Shown here: in pieces, positions 61,701-64,000 of the stretch
How the letters are laid out: every line of letters starts with the position of its first letter
Numbering within the stretch: the first letter of the stretch is position 1
Origin: Chimonanthus salicifolius
Taxonomy: Eukaryota; Streptophyta; Magnoliopsida; Laurales; Calycanthaceae
DNA: 64,000 nt
Assembly (NCBI GenBank): GCA_013350335.1
Contig: CM023536.1
Span: 6,220,207 to 6,284,206, forward strand
Reading direction: 5' to 3'
The notes under the pieces: generated by a model
What the model was told of the DNA's origin: nothing
The model's input: only the letters and a program-made list of their open reading frames with translations
Databases searched by the model: none
Translations under genes and position numbers: made by a program

Positions 61701-62717
61701 GAGACTGATGCATAGCATCAGCTAAAAAATCAAAGACGACTTGGCCTCTTCTTTCCAATGTAGCAGCTTAGTGAGCCATAGACATATTACGAAGCTCTAG
61801 CTGACAACTTTCAATGAGAAAAACAGTTTGAGATTCATTTACGACTGAAAACCCAACTATGATCCCTTCATAAATTTATATATATGTAATAAACATTGTA
61901 TGCTTATAACTTCTAAGGGAAGCAATAAATTTCCAATATTGTGAAGCTAATTCAATTTGTACAAATACTTTGTTGGAAAATATTTCAAATTAAAACAAGC
62001 ATGTGCTTTCATGGTAGAAAATAGTTAACATCATTATCTGTTAACATAATAACAATAATTATAATAAGTAGACATAAATTATGTATAAATGACGAAGTAA
62101 TAATAATAACAATAGCAATAATAATTAAAATAACCTTTGTAATTAAGATAACATTAAAGCTGTTAGGAACATTGATATTTTGTTGTCTAGAAACAATAAA
62201 CATGATCGATAAACATGACCTAAGATCAAACAGATGCAATGGTGAAATAGTCAACCAAAAGTTTTTTTCCTATAGAGATAATAATAACAAAAATGAAATA
62301 AAACATCATACCTAAAAGAGCAAGAATCTGATTTTCATACAACGTGAGCTGTAATGAATTGACAGCACAACATTTTCCCTTCTTAGTCATGTAGACTTTG
62401 TGCAGATTCCGAATCTGGATGCATCTATGAAAAAAACTAAAGGTTGTCAATGGAATCAATTAAAATAGTTGAAGGATTCAAAAAGAATTTTTCAAAAATT
62501 GGTACCTGGCATCAAGTTCTTGTTGTTTCATATCCAAGCTTATTGCTTCAACAGCAGGTTCATCTTTAGCAACAAATGTTGTCTCTTTCCCCATCTTATC
62601 ATTATTTTTAGGAATGTAGTTGCCAGCATGGTAAGAGGTTGAGCTTTTCTTTAACCAAAAACACTTTTTGAATAAAAAGTTCCACGGATGCCGAACCCCA
62701 TTCTCTCTAGGAAGAAC
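3475..62717 (-). CDS. ABCA1: ABCA1/AOH-type full-size ABC transporter, internal 18 exons (gene runs out of both window ends)
   Basis: The predicted product is an ABC subfamily A membrane transporter, which uses ATP hydrolysis to move substrates (typically lipids in this family). Exons on the minus strand are 62717-62506, 62424-62312, 53640-53534, 48794-48732, 43899-43813, 31715-31617, 31501-31317, 27191-27137, 27048-26977, 26590-25880, 25339-25161, 10586-10376, 9965-9882, 5349-5308, 5198-5102, 4667-4540, 4439-4335 and 3621-3475. Joined, they give 899 codons with no stop, and every split codon closes correctly. NBD1 shows [29 protein letters not shown] and [11 protein letters not shown] gap of 237 codons in exon 10 leads into the second membrane domain. 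The match to the plant ABCA1 protein is from recalled family sequence; motifs, frame and splice sites are seen directly. Plant ABCA1 is about 1,900 residues, so roughly half is here. Transposons fill the introns but break no exon. Confidence 0.92.
3805..4045 (-). mobile_element. Solo TRIM LTR
   Basis: A 241-bp LTR (TATAACGACCCGTCCC to GGGGTATTACA) flanked by the perfect 5-bp duplication ATATC at 3800-3804 and 4046-4050. Its inner sequence matches the TRIM LTRs elsewhere in the window. No primer site or second LTR is present. It lies between exons q and r. Confidence 0.82.
4335..4439 (-). CDS. ABCA1: ABCA1 exon q (membrane helix)
   Basis: A 105-nt exon of 35 codons starting [20 protein letters not shown] and ending SANSFLK. 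The donor GTCTCG is weak but is the only one that keeps frame with the next exon. Confidence 0.88.
4540..4667 (-). CDS. ABCA1: ABCA1 exon p (membrane helix)
   Basis: A 128-nt exon. Two bases complete a Gly codon, then [20 protein letters not shown] and [20 protein letters not shown], ending AQ. Donor GTACAG. Confidence 0.9.
5102..5198 (-). CDS. ABCA1: ABCA1 exon o (membrane helix)
   Basis: A 97-nt exon beginning [20 protein letters not shown] and continuing [12 protein letters not shown] plus one base. It is a hydrophobic pair of segments, 109 nt from the micro-exon. Confidence 0.9.
5308..5349 (-). CDS. ABCA1: ABCA1 exon n (42-nt micro-exon)
   Basis: A 42-nt exon of 14 codons, [14 protein letters not shown], the conserved ABCA elbow between helices. 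Acceptor GTAG, donor GTATGC. It is too short for ORF-based detection and was found by family continuity and phase. Confidence 0.88.
5350..6520. other. Intron sequence, nothing recognised
   Basis: AT-rich intron between exons m and n. I see no domain, tandem repeat or element ends in it. Confidence 0.5.
6520..7600 (-). mobile_element. LINE 3' portion: zinc-finger and RNase H domains
   Basis: Minus-strand ORF2 C-terminus. The region from about 7570 to 7142 holds the zf-RVT-type segment and [20 protein letters not shown] plus SWEGCMSG. From 7120 to 6760 there is RNase [38 protein letters not shown] and the end of the fold. The element closes with an A-rich tail (reverse complement of 6535-6560). 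Several stops. Confidence 0.82.
7680..8130 (+). pseudogene. LINE ORF2 fragment after the RT domain
   Basis: Contains [19 protein letters not shown], the linker found between RT and the zinc finger of plant L1 ORF2 (usually VGNGKRIRFW...). No flanking ends seen. Confidence 0.5.
8140..8480 (-). pseudogene. LINE ORF2 fragment
   Basis: The reverse complement gives [20 protein letters not shown] then [13 protein letters not shown], the segment just before the zinc finger of plant L1 ORF2. It points the opposite way from its left neighbour. Confidence 0.5.
8985..9432 (+). mobile_element. LINE RNase H fragment with 3' tail
   Basis: Degenerate RNase H ([21 protein letters not shown]) followed by a T-rich 3' UTR and TTGTTACCTCAC plus an A run at about 9418. 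It lies about 450 bp outside the exon m donor. Confidence 0.65.
9792..9813 (+). repeat. LINE poly-A tail remnant
   Basis: TATTACCGCTC followed by 13 A: the 3' signature shared by the LINEs in this window. No body remains. Confidence 0.45.
9882..9965 (-). CDS. ABCA1: ABCA1 exon m (membrane helix)
   Basis: An 84-nt exon, [20 protein letters not shown] followed by SFAVAIVK, a membrane-spanning segment at the start of the permease core. Donor GTGAGT. Confidence 0.92.
10376..10586 (-). CDS. ABCA1: ABCA1 exon l (extracellular loop 2)
   Basis: A 211-nt exon. Its first base closes the split Arg codon across the 14.6-kb intron. It encodes [20 protein letters not shown], then [17 protein letters not shown] and [13 protein letters not shown]. 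Phase 0 at donor GTACGC. Confidence 0.92.
10587..12600. other. Intron sequence, nothing recognised
   Basis: First 2 kb of the 14.6-kb intron. It is AT-rich, without coding similarity or clear element ends that I can see. Confidence 0.5.
12600..13290 (-). pseudogene. LINE ORF1-like (RRM) remnant split by a solo LTR
   Basis: The minus strand reads [17 protein letters not shown] and [11 protein letters not shown], then across the [23 protein letters not shown] and HLAMYGRDE, resembling the RNA-recognition fold of plant LINE ORF1. The assignment is by pattern only; another RRM pseudogene is possible. Confidence 0.45.
12890..13085 (-). mobile_element. Solo copia-type LTR
   Basis: 196 bp from TGTTAGAAG to ATTTACAACA, flanked by CCTCT and CCTGT (4 of 5 match). 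It resembles the LTR of the minus-strand copia element near 58.2-58.4 kb (shared GATACA...AATACAGA...GCCAATCAA blocks and ATTTACAACA end). Confidence 0.65.
13300..13400 (-). mobile_element. tRNA-derived SINE fragment
   Basis: The reverse complement contains a pol III B-box-like GGTTCGAGTC followed by CACCCGATGCCCGTGG, shared with the fuller SINE at 13615-13790. No tail remains. Confidence 0.5.
13615..13790 (-). mobile_element. tRNA-derived SINE with poly-A tail
   Basis: The minus strand reads an A-box-like GGAGTGATGGGTGAGG, the B box GAGTTCGATTCC, then a CACCCGATGTG-type body and a 12-nt A tail (T run 13615-13626). It is inserted in an RTE LINE. Target duplications were not clear. Confidence 0.7.
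13797..14515 (-). pseudogene. RTE-type LINE ORF2 remnant
   Basis: The minus strand gives [20 protein letters not shown], then [42 protein letters not shown] and [20 protein letters not shown]. This is the order from endonuclease end to RT start in plant RTE LINEs. Multiple stops and frame changes. The SINE at 13615-13790 lies at its 3' edge. Confidence 0.7.
14690..16386 (+). mobile_element. LINE 3' portion split by a TRIM
   Basis: Segment one (14690-15182) carries the zf-RVT finger ([20 protein letters not shown]) and [20 protein letters not shown]. Segment two (15815-16386) carries the RNase H start ([16 protein letters not shown]) and degenerate remainder, a 3' UTR, TTGTTACCGCTC and an A run. 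A minus-strand TRIM sits between them with CTTGA/CTTGG flanks. Confidence 0.82.
15183..15809 (-). mobile_element. TRIM, long-LTR type, complete
   Basis: 627-bp element with LTRs at 15183-15442 and 15549-15809. The plus strand shows it inverted: TGTAACGACCC to GAGTCTCACA. The reverse-complement primer site reads TTGGTATCAAAGTACGG, resembling the initiator-Met tRNA site, and a polypurine tract (CTTAAGGGGGCTAGG) lies by the other LTR. Flanks CTTGA and CTTGG match at 4 of 5. Internal domain about 106 bp, no coding capacity. Confidence 0.85.
16387..16660. other. Spacer, nothing recognised
   Basis: About 270 bp of AT-rich sequence between two LINE 3' ends, without visible features. Confidence 0.4.
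16670..17190 (+). mobile_element. LINE RNase H fragment
   Basis: Begins WFLQV-like then [20 protein letters not shown] and [18 protein letters not shown], followed by a decayed remainder and an A run near 17183. Same domain as the other RNase H pieces here. Confidence 0.65.
17897..18006 (+). repeat. 55-bp tandem duplication in LINE RT
   Basis: The block starting TCAGTAGTCCCTACAAGATT occurs at 17897 and again at 17952 with no difference seen. It encodes the RT SPYKIL segment. 55 is not a multiple of three, so it shifts frame. Confidence 0.9.
21031..21390. repeat. Array of TCGGA-N3/4-TCCGA dyads
   Basis: About ten short inverted repeats of the form TTCGGA, a 3- or 4-base spacer, TCCGAA, such as CTTCGGACGGTCCGA and GTTCGGATGATCCGAAG, spaced 20-60 bp apart. 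See findings. Confidence 0.8.
22084..22204 (+). repeat. 42-bp tandem repeat, three copies
   Basis: Three units carrying GACGCACTATGGTAAGAGTG, nearly identical, inside the large LTR. Confidence 0.9.
22283..22480 (+). repeat. ~101-bp tandem repeat, two copies
   Basis: Units begin AGATGGTTTAT at 22283 and 22384 and share CTACTGGACCATGGGTGGAC and GGGTGTCAGTATCG. They are part of the same LTR. Confidence 0.88.
25161..25339 (-). CDS. ABCA1: ABCA1 exon k (extracellular loop 2)
   Basis: A 179-nt exon starting [11 protein letters not shown] and ending [16 protein letters not shown] plus two bases of an Arg codon. It is part of the large loop of the second membrane domain. The next exon is 14.6 kb away. 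Confidence 0.9.
25340..25879. other. Intron between exons j and k, nothing recognised
   Basis: 540-bp intron without visible element ends or coding similarity. Confidence 0.5.
25880..26590 (-). CDS. ABCA1: ABCA1 exon j (linker plus first helix of membrane domain 2)
   Basis: The largest exon, 711 nt (237 codons), phase 0 at both ends. It starts [20 protein letters not shown] and includes [20 protein letters not shown], the conserved segment after the ABCA NBD. A hydrophobic stretch and basic loop precede [18 protein letters not shown], a transmembrane helix. It ends near the glycine run [11 protein letters not shown] at donor GTTCTT. Confidence 0.92.
26977..27048 (-). CDS. ABCA1: ABCA1 exon i
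   Basis: A 72-nt exon of 24 codons, beginning [20 protein letters not shown]. Both ends are in phase 0; donor GTATGC. It belongs to the regulatory linker after NBD1. Confidence 0.88.
27137..27191 (-). CDS. ABCA1: ABCA1 exon h
   Basis: A 55-nt exon. The first base completes a Ser codon begun 4.1 kb upstream, then [18 protein letters not shown] follows. It is the end of NBD1 and entry to the regulatory linker. Donor GTTGCA. Confidence 0.88.
27192..27690. other. Intron sequence, nothing recognised
   Basis: AT-rich start (towards exon h) of the 4.1-kb intron, with no feature seen. Confidence 0.4.
27690..28110 (+). pseudogene. copia gag fragment with 83-bp tandem duplication
   Basis: Reads [20 protein letters not shown], then [20 protein letters not shown] and LRTL-QELDYT, a UBN2-type copia gag segment. 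The block from 27925 to 28007 is repeated at 28008-28086 with a few changes. No LTR is attached. Confidence 0.6.
28110..28975. other. Intron sequence, nothing recognised
   Basis: No domain, repeat or element ends recognised. Confidence 0.4.
28980..29148 (+). mobile_element. LINE 3' UTR and tail
   Basis: A T-rich stretch with a GGTCCAACTCTTGTAGACCC motif, close to the UTR at 9330, ends TTGTTACTACTC and an A run at 29137. It has no coding part. Confidence 0.5.
29150..29904. other. Intron sequence, nothing recognised
   Basis: Includes a C-rich stretch near 29636-29671; otherwise no feature seen. Confidence 0.4.
29905..30127. mobile_element. Possible solo copia-type LTR
   Basis: 223 bp from TGTTGAAAAATGG to ATCCTACAACA, flanked by AAACC and AACCC (4 of 5). 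Size and ends suit a copia LTR, but no partner copy is present in the window. Confidence 0.45.
30128..31316. other. Intron sequence with 19-bp direct repeat next to exon g
   Basis: Mostly featureless. AGCATGAGATACTAGTA occurs at 31261 and 31280, about 20-55 bp beyond the exon g donor. Confidence 0.5.
31317..31501 (-). CDS. ABCA1: ABCA1 exon g (Walker B, D-loop, H-loop)
   Basis: It is 185 nt, 115 nt downstream of the signature exon. It encodes [20 protein letters not shown] and [18 protein letters not shown], so Walker B with its catalytic Glu and the H-loop His are intact. It ends ANGSLRCCG plus two bases at the weak donor GTTCAT. A 19-bp direct repeat sits just past the donor (31261-31297). 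Confidence 0.93.
31617..31715 (-). CDS. ABCA1: ABCA1 exon f (ABC signature)
   Basis: A 99-nt exon, [20 protein letters not shown] then [18 protein letters not shown] is the ABC signature. The donor is AAG/GTGCAA. The acceptor is unusual: the usual pyrimidine tract is replaced by a (GAT)n run (see findings). Confidence 0.92.
31732..31766 (+). repeat. (ATC)n microsatellite at the exon f acceptor
   Basis: About eleven ATC units. On the transcribed strand this is (GAT)n ending about 17 nt before the exon f acceptor, where a pyrimidine tract is expected. Confidence 0.9.
31766..32290. other. Intron sequence, nothing recognised
   Basis: AT-rich intron between exon f and the TIR element; no feature seen. 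Confidence 0.4.
32297..34079. mobile_element. MITE-like DNA element split by a TRIM
   Basis: Ends GGCTGTGTTTGGATGAG and, inverted, CTCATCCAAATGCAGCC (about 15 of 17 matching), flanked by CTA and TTA as expected for Tourist-type elements. The body without the TRIM is about 1.1 kb, AT-rich and non-coding. A ~36-bp subterminal tandem repeat (AAAGGAAACCCCTACTTAA) lies at 33975-34052. Confidence 0.6.
32525..33208 (+). mobile_element. TRIM, long-LTR type, complete, perfect target duplication
   Basis: 684 bp. LTRs at 32525-32812 and 32919-33208 (288 and 290 bp), TGTGATACC to GTTACA/ATTACA. The primer site TTGGTATCAGAGC follows the first LTR, and polypurine AAGGGGGGTAGGA precedes the second. TATATAAG box in each LTR. 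Perfect 5-bp duplication GATTA (32520-32524, 33209-33213). No coding capacity. Confidence 0.93.
34380..34860 (+). pseudogene. Degenerate LINE RNase H domain
   Basis: [20 protein letters not shown], then [12 protein letters not shown] and [10 protein letters not shown] in shifting frames. More decayed than its relatives here. Confidence 0.5.
34961..35017 (+). repeat. GGA/GA microsatellite ending in a 16-G run
   Basis: (GGA)n, (GA)n, then 16 consecutive G at 35002-35017. Purine-only for about 57 bp except one C. Confidence 0.92.
35018..36830 (-). mobile_element. Probable LTR-retrotransposon-derived segment, unclassified
   Basis: Begins TGAATAGGTCAATTCC and carries AGTGGTTCGGTTAGCCAACC, a sequence type I associate with plant LTR retroelements next to a G or C run. 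It also has five ACCGA...TCGGT dyads. I could not place both ends, and no protein domain is visible. Confidence 0.4.
35970..36481. repeat. Array of ACCGA-N3/4-TCGGT dyads
   Basis: Five near-identical dyads at 35970-35983, 36098-36110, 36200-36213, 36345-36357 and 36468-36481 with GGG, GGGG or GGGA spacers. Related half-sites (GGGTCGAC, GGGGTCGTTC) lie between them. Confidence 0.85.
38066..40998 (+). mobile_element. Large solo LTR, probably Ty3/gypsy, perfect target duplication
   Basis: 2,933 bp from TGTAACACCCCGG to GGGGCGTTACA, flanked by CTAAC on both sides (38061-38065, 40999-41003). Its 3' 200 bp resemble those of the LTR at 48873-50860 (GGCCAGTC-AGGG, GACTCGC). It carries the GGTTCGGCCAT dyads. 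No coding part. Confidence 0.85.
38613..39570. repeat. Eight to nine copies of a GGTTCGGCCAT/ATGGCCGAACC inverted repeat
   Basis: Copies at 38613, 38871, 38955, 39087, 39161, 39288, 39461 and 39544, plus a weaker one at 38763. The best (38955) has 11-nt arms and a 5-nt loop. Spacing is 70-260 bp. Confidence 0.88.
41545..42150. other. Intron sequence, nothing recognised
   Basis: No domain or element end seen between the 120-bp array and the next minisatellite. Confidence 0.4.
42155..42395 (+). repeat. Degenerate 40-50-bp minisatellite
   Basis: About five units containing AGTGTGGTTTGGAGTTCATC and CATGGACACTT variants, decaying towards 42400. Confidence 0.7.
42943..43431 (+). mobile_element. 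TRIM, short-LTR type, complete, perfect target duplication
   Basis: 489 bp. LTRs 42943-43137 and 43238-43431, primer site ATGGTATCAGAGC, polypurine AAGGGGGGTAGAT, and TATATAAG boxes. Perfect duplication TTTGT (42938-42942, 43432-43436). The LTRs show small differences, including a 3-bp deletion near the CTTCTAGCATGAGG block. Confidence 0.92.
43813..43899 (-). CDS. ABCA1: ABCA1 exon e (NBD1 helical subdomain)
   Basis: An 87-nt exon of 29 codons, [20 protein letters not shown] followed by RKVAEMIDE. Acceptor CCAG, donor GTAAG. It stands alone, with 12.1 kb of transposon-filled intron downstream. Confidence 0.92.
43900..44279. other. Intron sequence, nothing recognised
   Basis: AT-rich sequence flanking exon e, featureless. 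Confidence 0.4.
44280..44420 (+). repeat. TRIM-like LTR fragment
   Basis: Starts TGTAATACCCCAGCCCC like the TRIM LTRs, then diverges; AGTCCAATACCGCCC and a TTTATATGAGG box remain. No 3' end. Confidence 0.4.
44640..45080 (+). mobile_element. LINE RNase H fragment
   Basis: Late part of the RNase H fold: [17 protein letters not shown] and [20 protein letters not shown], then a 3' UTR. It abuts, tail to tail, a minus-strand LINE. Confidence 0.6.
45090..47570 (-). mobile_element. LINE ORF2 3' half, split by a TRIM
   Basis: Minus strand. RT ([17 protein letters not shown] and onward) at 47560-47310, zf-RVT finger at 46697-46470 ([20 protein letters not shown]), RNase H at about 46190-45840 and 45350-45290, then a tail whose reverse complement is TTGTTACCGCTC plus A run (45086-45113). 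The TRIM at 45353-45836 cuts the RNase H domain. About 200 bp around 47110-47310 do not fit and may be another insertion. Confidence 0.8.
45353..45836 (+). mobile_element. TRIM, short-LTR type, complete, perfect target duplication
   Basis: 484 bp. LTRs 45353-45546 and 45642-45836, primer site ATGGTATCAGAGC, polypurine TAAGGGGGGG. Perfect duplication CATCT (45348-45352, 45837-45841). Both LTRs start TATAAT instead of TGTAAT. Confidence 0.92.
47584..47836 (+). repeat. ~137-bp tandem duplication
   Basis: ATTACATATTGGTTTTGATA and ATTACAAATAGGTTTTGATG start the two copies at 47584 and 47721; both carry CCAAAACCAAGGGTTGGAGC variants. Origin unknown. Confidence 0.8.
47900..48222 (+). mobile_element. 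LINE 3' UTR and tail
   Basis: T-rich segment ending TTGTTACCATTC and a short A run (48204-48220), the shared LINE 3' signature. No coding part recognised. Confidence 0.45.
48225..48731. other. Intron sequence, nothing recognised
   Basis: Sequence next to exon d, without a visible feature. Confidence 0.4.
48732..48794 (-). CDS. ABCA1: ABCA1 exon d (Q-loop)
   Basis: A 63-nt exon of exactly 21 codons, [20 protein letters not shown] plus T. It contains the Q-loop CPQND. Acceptor TTCAG, donor GTAAG. Its neighbours in the transcript are 4.7 and 4.8 kb away. Confidence 0.92.
48873..50860 (+). mobile_element. Large solo LTR, probably Ty3/gypsy
   Basis: 1,988 bp ending GGGCGTTACA. The start TGTCCCGTGA is chosen because it gives flanks AGAAC/AGAAA (4 of 5). 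Its 3' part matches that of the LTR at 38066-40998. TCGGA...TCCGA dyads lie at 48957-49300. Confidence 0.65.
48957..49300. repeat. TCGGA-N3-TCCGA dyad array
   Basis: Several dyads including TTCGGAGGTTCCGAG, CTTCGGACGGTCCGAAG and TTCGGAAGTGCCGAG, with decayed neighbours such as CTCGGACGTTCTGAG. Confidence 0.8.
50866..51196 (-). mobile_element. Second TRIM family (short internal domain)
   Basis: Two LTR-like copies, 50866-50997 and 51056-51196, share ACATTCTTGAGGTAGAACTC and CATTGGTTTCACAAATTGAC variants and TTCACA ends. Between them lie 58 bp with GAACCTGCTCTAATAACATG, an inverted and mutated initiator-Met primer site. The first copy abuts the large LTR and is 5'-truncated. Confidence 0.6.
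51640..53120 (-). pseudogene. LINE ORF1 (RRM and DUF4283-like), split by a TRIM
   Basis: The minus strand reads the RRM first ([20 protein letters not shown], then [12 protein letters not shown] and LLEGRYL, 53078-52869), then after the TRIM the DUF4283-like half ([20 protein letters not shown] and [20 protein letters not shown], 51909-51700). This matches the domain order of plant LINE ORF1. Confidence 0.72.
52058..52742 (+). mobile_element. TRIM, intermediate-LTR type, second LTR rearranged
   Basis: LTR1 52058-52290 (233 bp), primer site ATGGTATAAAAGC (mutated), polypurine CTAAGGGGGCTAGAT, LTR2 52378-52742 (365 bp). LTR2 is ~130 bp longer because an extra block with a second AGGACAATATTG copy is present. 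Flanks CATTG and CTATG agree poorly. Confidence 0.8.
53283..53395 (+). repeat. Degenerate GAT/GTT trinucleotide tract
   Basis: Runs of GATGATG, GATGCTGATG and GTTGATGGTG over about 110 bp, 140 bp from exon c on its donor side. Confidence 0.7.
53534..53640 (-). CDS. ABCA1: ABCA1 exon c (Walker A)
   Basis: It is 107 nt, and its two opening bases complete the Gly codon left by the exon 8.7 kb upstream. It carries the P-loop GHNGAGKST, then [20 protein letters not shown]. It ends in phase 0 at donor GTAAG. Confidence 0.93.
54059..54549 (+). mobile_element. TRIM, short-LTR type, complete, perfect target duplication
   Basis: 491 bp. LTRs 54059-54254 and 54354-54549 (196 bp each), primer site ATGGTATCAGAGC, polypurine AAGGGGGGTAGAT. 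Perfect duplication CATTT (54054-54058, 54550-54554). The LTRs look very alike, so this may be one of the younger copies. Confidence 0.93.
55718..56339 (+). mobile_element. TRIM, distinct 5' LTR type, perfect target duplication
   Basis: 622 bp. LTR1 55718-55995 (TGTGATGACCC to TTGTAACA), primer site ATGGTACCAGAGC, LTR2 from about 56080 to 56339, lacking the first ~27 bp. Perfect duplication TATTC (55713-55717, 56340-56344). Confidence 0.88.
57491..57895 (+). mobile_element. TRIM with truncated first LTR
   Basis: LTR1 remnant 57491-57563 (AAGCAGGACAATATTG to GTTACA), primer site ATGGTATCAGAG, then LTR2 57663-57895 with an extra 30-40 bp near its start. The 5' end is lost, so no target duplication can be read. 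Confidence 0.8.
58215..59880 (-). mobile_element. copia pol remnant and partial LTR
   Basis: Minus strand: RT at 59860-59525 ([44 protein letters not shown] with the second catalytic Asp changed to Tyr). Linker to 58880. RNase H at 58861-58410 ([40 protein letters not shown]). Polypurine tract, then an LTR whose start, TGTTGTAAAT, is at 58400. About 350 bp near 58890-59240 look foreign. Confidence 0.82.
59935..60636 (+). mobile_element. copia RNase H remnant and 3' LTR
   Basis: Plus strand: [11 protein letters not shown], then [20 protein letters not shown] and [15 protein letters not shown], polypurine TTGAGGGGGAG and an LTR at 60442-60636 (TGTTGATTG to TTTCTACA). A different copia lineage from the minus-strand neighbour. 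RT absent. Confidence 0.78.
60680..61560 (-). pseudogene. LINE ORF1 remnant with 157-bp tandem duplication
   Basis: The minus strand carries a decayed RRM region (61500-61330) and [20 protein letters not shown] then [15 protein letters not shown] (DUF4283-like). The block 60917-61073 is repeated at 61074-61230. Several stops. Confidence 0.65.
61560..62225. other. Intron sequence with CTTC and AAT-rich repeats
   Basis: GACAATGCTTCT..GGTA..CCACTATCCTTCC recurs twice at about 61590-61690. An AAT-rich tract lies at 62035-62130. Otherwise nothing recognised. Confidence 0.5.
62312..62424 (-). CDS. ABCA1: ABCA1 exon b (start of NBD1)
   Basis: It is 113 nt, separated by an 81-nt intron from the exon before it. 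The first base completes the split Arg codon. It encodes [11 protein letters not shown] followed by [21 protein letters not shown], the first strands of the ATPase fold. It ends one base into a Gly codon at donor GTATG. Confidence 0.92.
62506..62717 (-). CDS. ABCA1: ABCA1 exon a (linker before NBD1)
   Basis: Follows acceptor CAG and ends at donor GTACC after the first two bases of an Arg codon. It begins VLPRENG, then a tryptophan- and lysine-rich stretch, and ends [14 protein letters not shown], the conserved run into NBD1 of plant ABCA1. It is 212 nt long. Upstream exons are outside the window. Confidence 0.9.
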
Positions 62718-63109
62718 CTGGAAAAAATGTATATATATAGAAATTCTAGATCCAAAATATTGCAAAGTGAAAAAAAGTTTGAATAAACTTGTGGAAAAAG
62801 CCAGAGATCTAGGTATCATTGAATGTTGATATTCACCATTCTCCCACTACCCAATTAATTAAAAAAAAAAAAGGCTTGTTGCCATTTCTTTTAAGTTCTC
62901 GAGCTGTGAAATAGAGGAGCTGGATCTGATCTTCTCCTTGACATGTTGAGGGTGGATGGCAAAGTCACTTTTAAGATTTAGCTAGAGGGAAAGGAAACCA
63001 GGGTAGGAGGAGTGGGGGTGTGGAGTGGGTGTTTGAGGAGTCTGAAAAGAGAGAGATTGGTATTGGTTTGTCATTTTGAAAACTGCAAATTTGAAGACAA
63101 GGCACAACT

Positions 63110-63240
63110 AGGAGAGAGATGTATCAGAGAGATGAGTGAGTGAGAGAAAGAGCGAGAGCGTGAACGTGAGCATGAGCTTGAGGGAAAAGAAAAGTTAGAA
63201 CGAGAAAAAAAAAAAAAGGAGAGAACAAGAGAGAGTTAGA
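63110..63240 (+). repeat. Purine-rich GA tract
   Basis: Long G/A-rich stretch with GAGAGAG and an A13 run near 63207. Confidence 0.7.
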
Positions 63241-63359
63241 GAATACTAGGGGAGGAGAGATTCATAACCGATTCTCCGATGACCAGGGAAAGGACCTGAA
63301 GGGCAGTAGGGAGGCAGCAGAGGAGCAGGGGTGGCAGCAGCAAAGGAGACAAAGGCACA

Positions 63360-64000
63360 GAAGCACTAGAGATGAAGCATCAATCTCGCTATTTGTTGGA
63401 AATCTGCCAGATCTCATCACCAACAGTTGGCTACGTTGGCTTTTCCATCGCTGGGGGAAGATTCTAAGACACTTTTGTCCCTAGGAAAAAGAATGCAGTT
63501 GGTCGTACTTTTGGCTTCGTGCGATTAAGCAATGAGGACGTGGCTGGAAGAGCAGTTCGTGAACTCAACATCTTGTGGAAGGTCGTCGCTTCCAAGTGAA
63601 TCTGGCTCACTTTCAACGAACAGAAAACCAGGGGTCCAAGTTGTGGCGACGGTGAATCCTAACCCACTTTTCGGTGTTGCTTCTTCTGTTCCCACCAAAA
63701 CTGGAAGGAAATGGTCAGAAGTGGTGGCGTCTACTAGGCCAAGACAATCCAAGATCTTGCCGGAAATCAAAGAAATAGAACTGATGATCCCACCTGTCGA
63801 GGAACAAAAGCTGAAGGATTGGTTGTCAAAAGCGATTATCCTTTCGTCTGTGATGGATCTGAAGCAATATGATGTGCTCCAGTTCCTCTGCCAAAACGGA
63901 TTACTCAACCCTAAAATCAGCCGTCTGGATGAATCGCGCTTCCTTGTTGGTCTCAGTTCAAAAGCAGAGATGGAATCACTCCTGAAATCCTCTTCACCAT
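63360..64000 (+). pseudogene. LINE ORF1 (RRM and DUF4283-like), runs out of window
   Basis: Plus strand RRM: ISLFVGNLPDLITNSWLRWL, TFVPRKKNAVGRTFGFVRLS, then GRRFQVNLAHFQR after frame changes. It continues KTGRKWSEVVASTRP and KLKDWLSKAIILSSVMDLKQ to the window end. It may be the 5' end of a LINE whose ORF2 lies beyond 64000. Confidence 0.72.

Overview
The window is nuclear DNA of a flowering plant. It carries one recognisable host gene, a full-size ABCA-family ABC transporter (ABCA1/AOH type) on the minus strand, plus many plant retroelements: Ty1/copia, L1- and RTE-type LINEs, tRNA-derived SINEs, terminal-repeat retrotransposons in miniature (TRIMs) and large solo LTRs. I saw no bacterial genes, tRNA or rRNA genes, or CRISPR arrays. 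The species cannot be named from sequence alone.

Host gene: eighteen minus-strand exons lie between 62717 and 3475. All have GT-AG borders and all join in frame, giving 2,697 nt (899 codons) without a stop. They encode the linker before nucleotide-binding domain 1 (NBD1), all of NBD1 (Walker A, Q-loop, LSGGM signature, Walker B, H-loop), the regulatory linker, and the second membrane domain up to its last helices. The N-terminal exons lie beyond 64000 and the NBD2 exons lie before position 1. Exons come in tight clusters separated by introns of 4 to 14.6 kb filled with transposons.

Layout: 1-3460 copia element and LINE scraps (downstream intron). 3475-5349 exon cluster 18-14, with a solo TRIM LTR at 3.8 kb. 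5350-9881 LINE fragments. 9882-10586 exons 13-12. 10587-25160 a 14.6-kb intron with a LINE ORF1 remnant, SINEs, an RTE LINE, an L1 LINE split by a TRIM, and another L1 LINE split by a five-LTR TRIM concatemer that is itself split by a 3.5-kb solo LTR. 25161-27191 exons 11-8. 27192-31316 copia gag remnant and a solo LTR. 31317-31715 exons 7-6. 31716-43812 a 12-kb intron with a TIR element split by a TRIM, an LTR-like segment, a ~120-bp tandem array split by a 2.9-kb solo LTR, and a TRIM. 43813-43899 exon 5. 43900-48731 LINEs and a TRIM. 48732-48794 exon 4. 48795-53533 solo LTR, a second TRIM family, LINE ORF1 with a TRIM. 53534-53640 exon 3. 53641-62311 an L1 LINE with two TRIMs, another TRIM, two copia remnants, LINE ORF1. 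62312-62717 exons 2-1, then LINE ORF1 to the window end.

The most unusual material is the TRIM family (about nine loci, six complete copies with perfect or near-perfect 5-bp target duplications), its multimer at 18909-23773, and arrays of short CG-rich dyads inside four LTR-like segments. Almost all other coding potential is decayed transposon protein.
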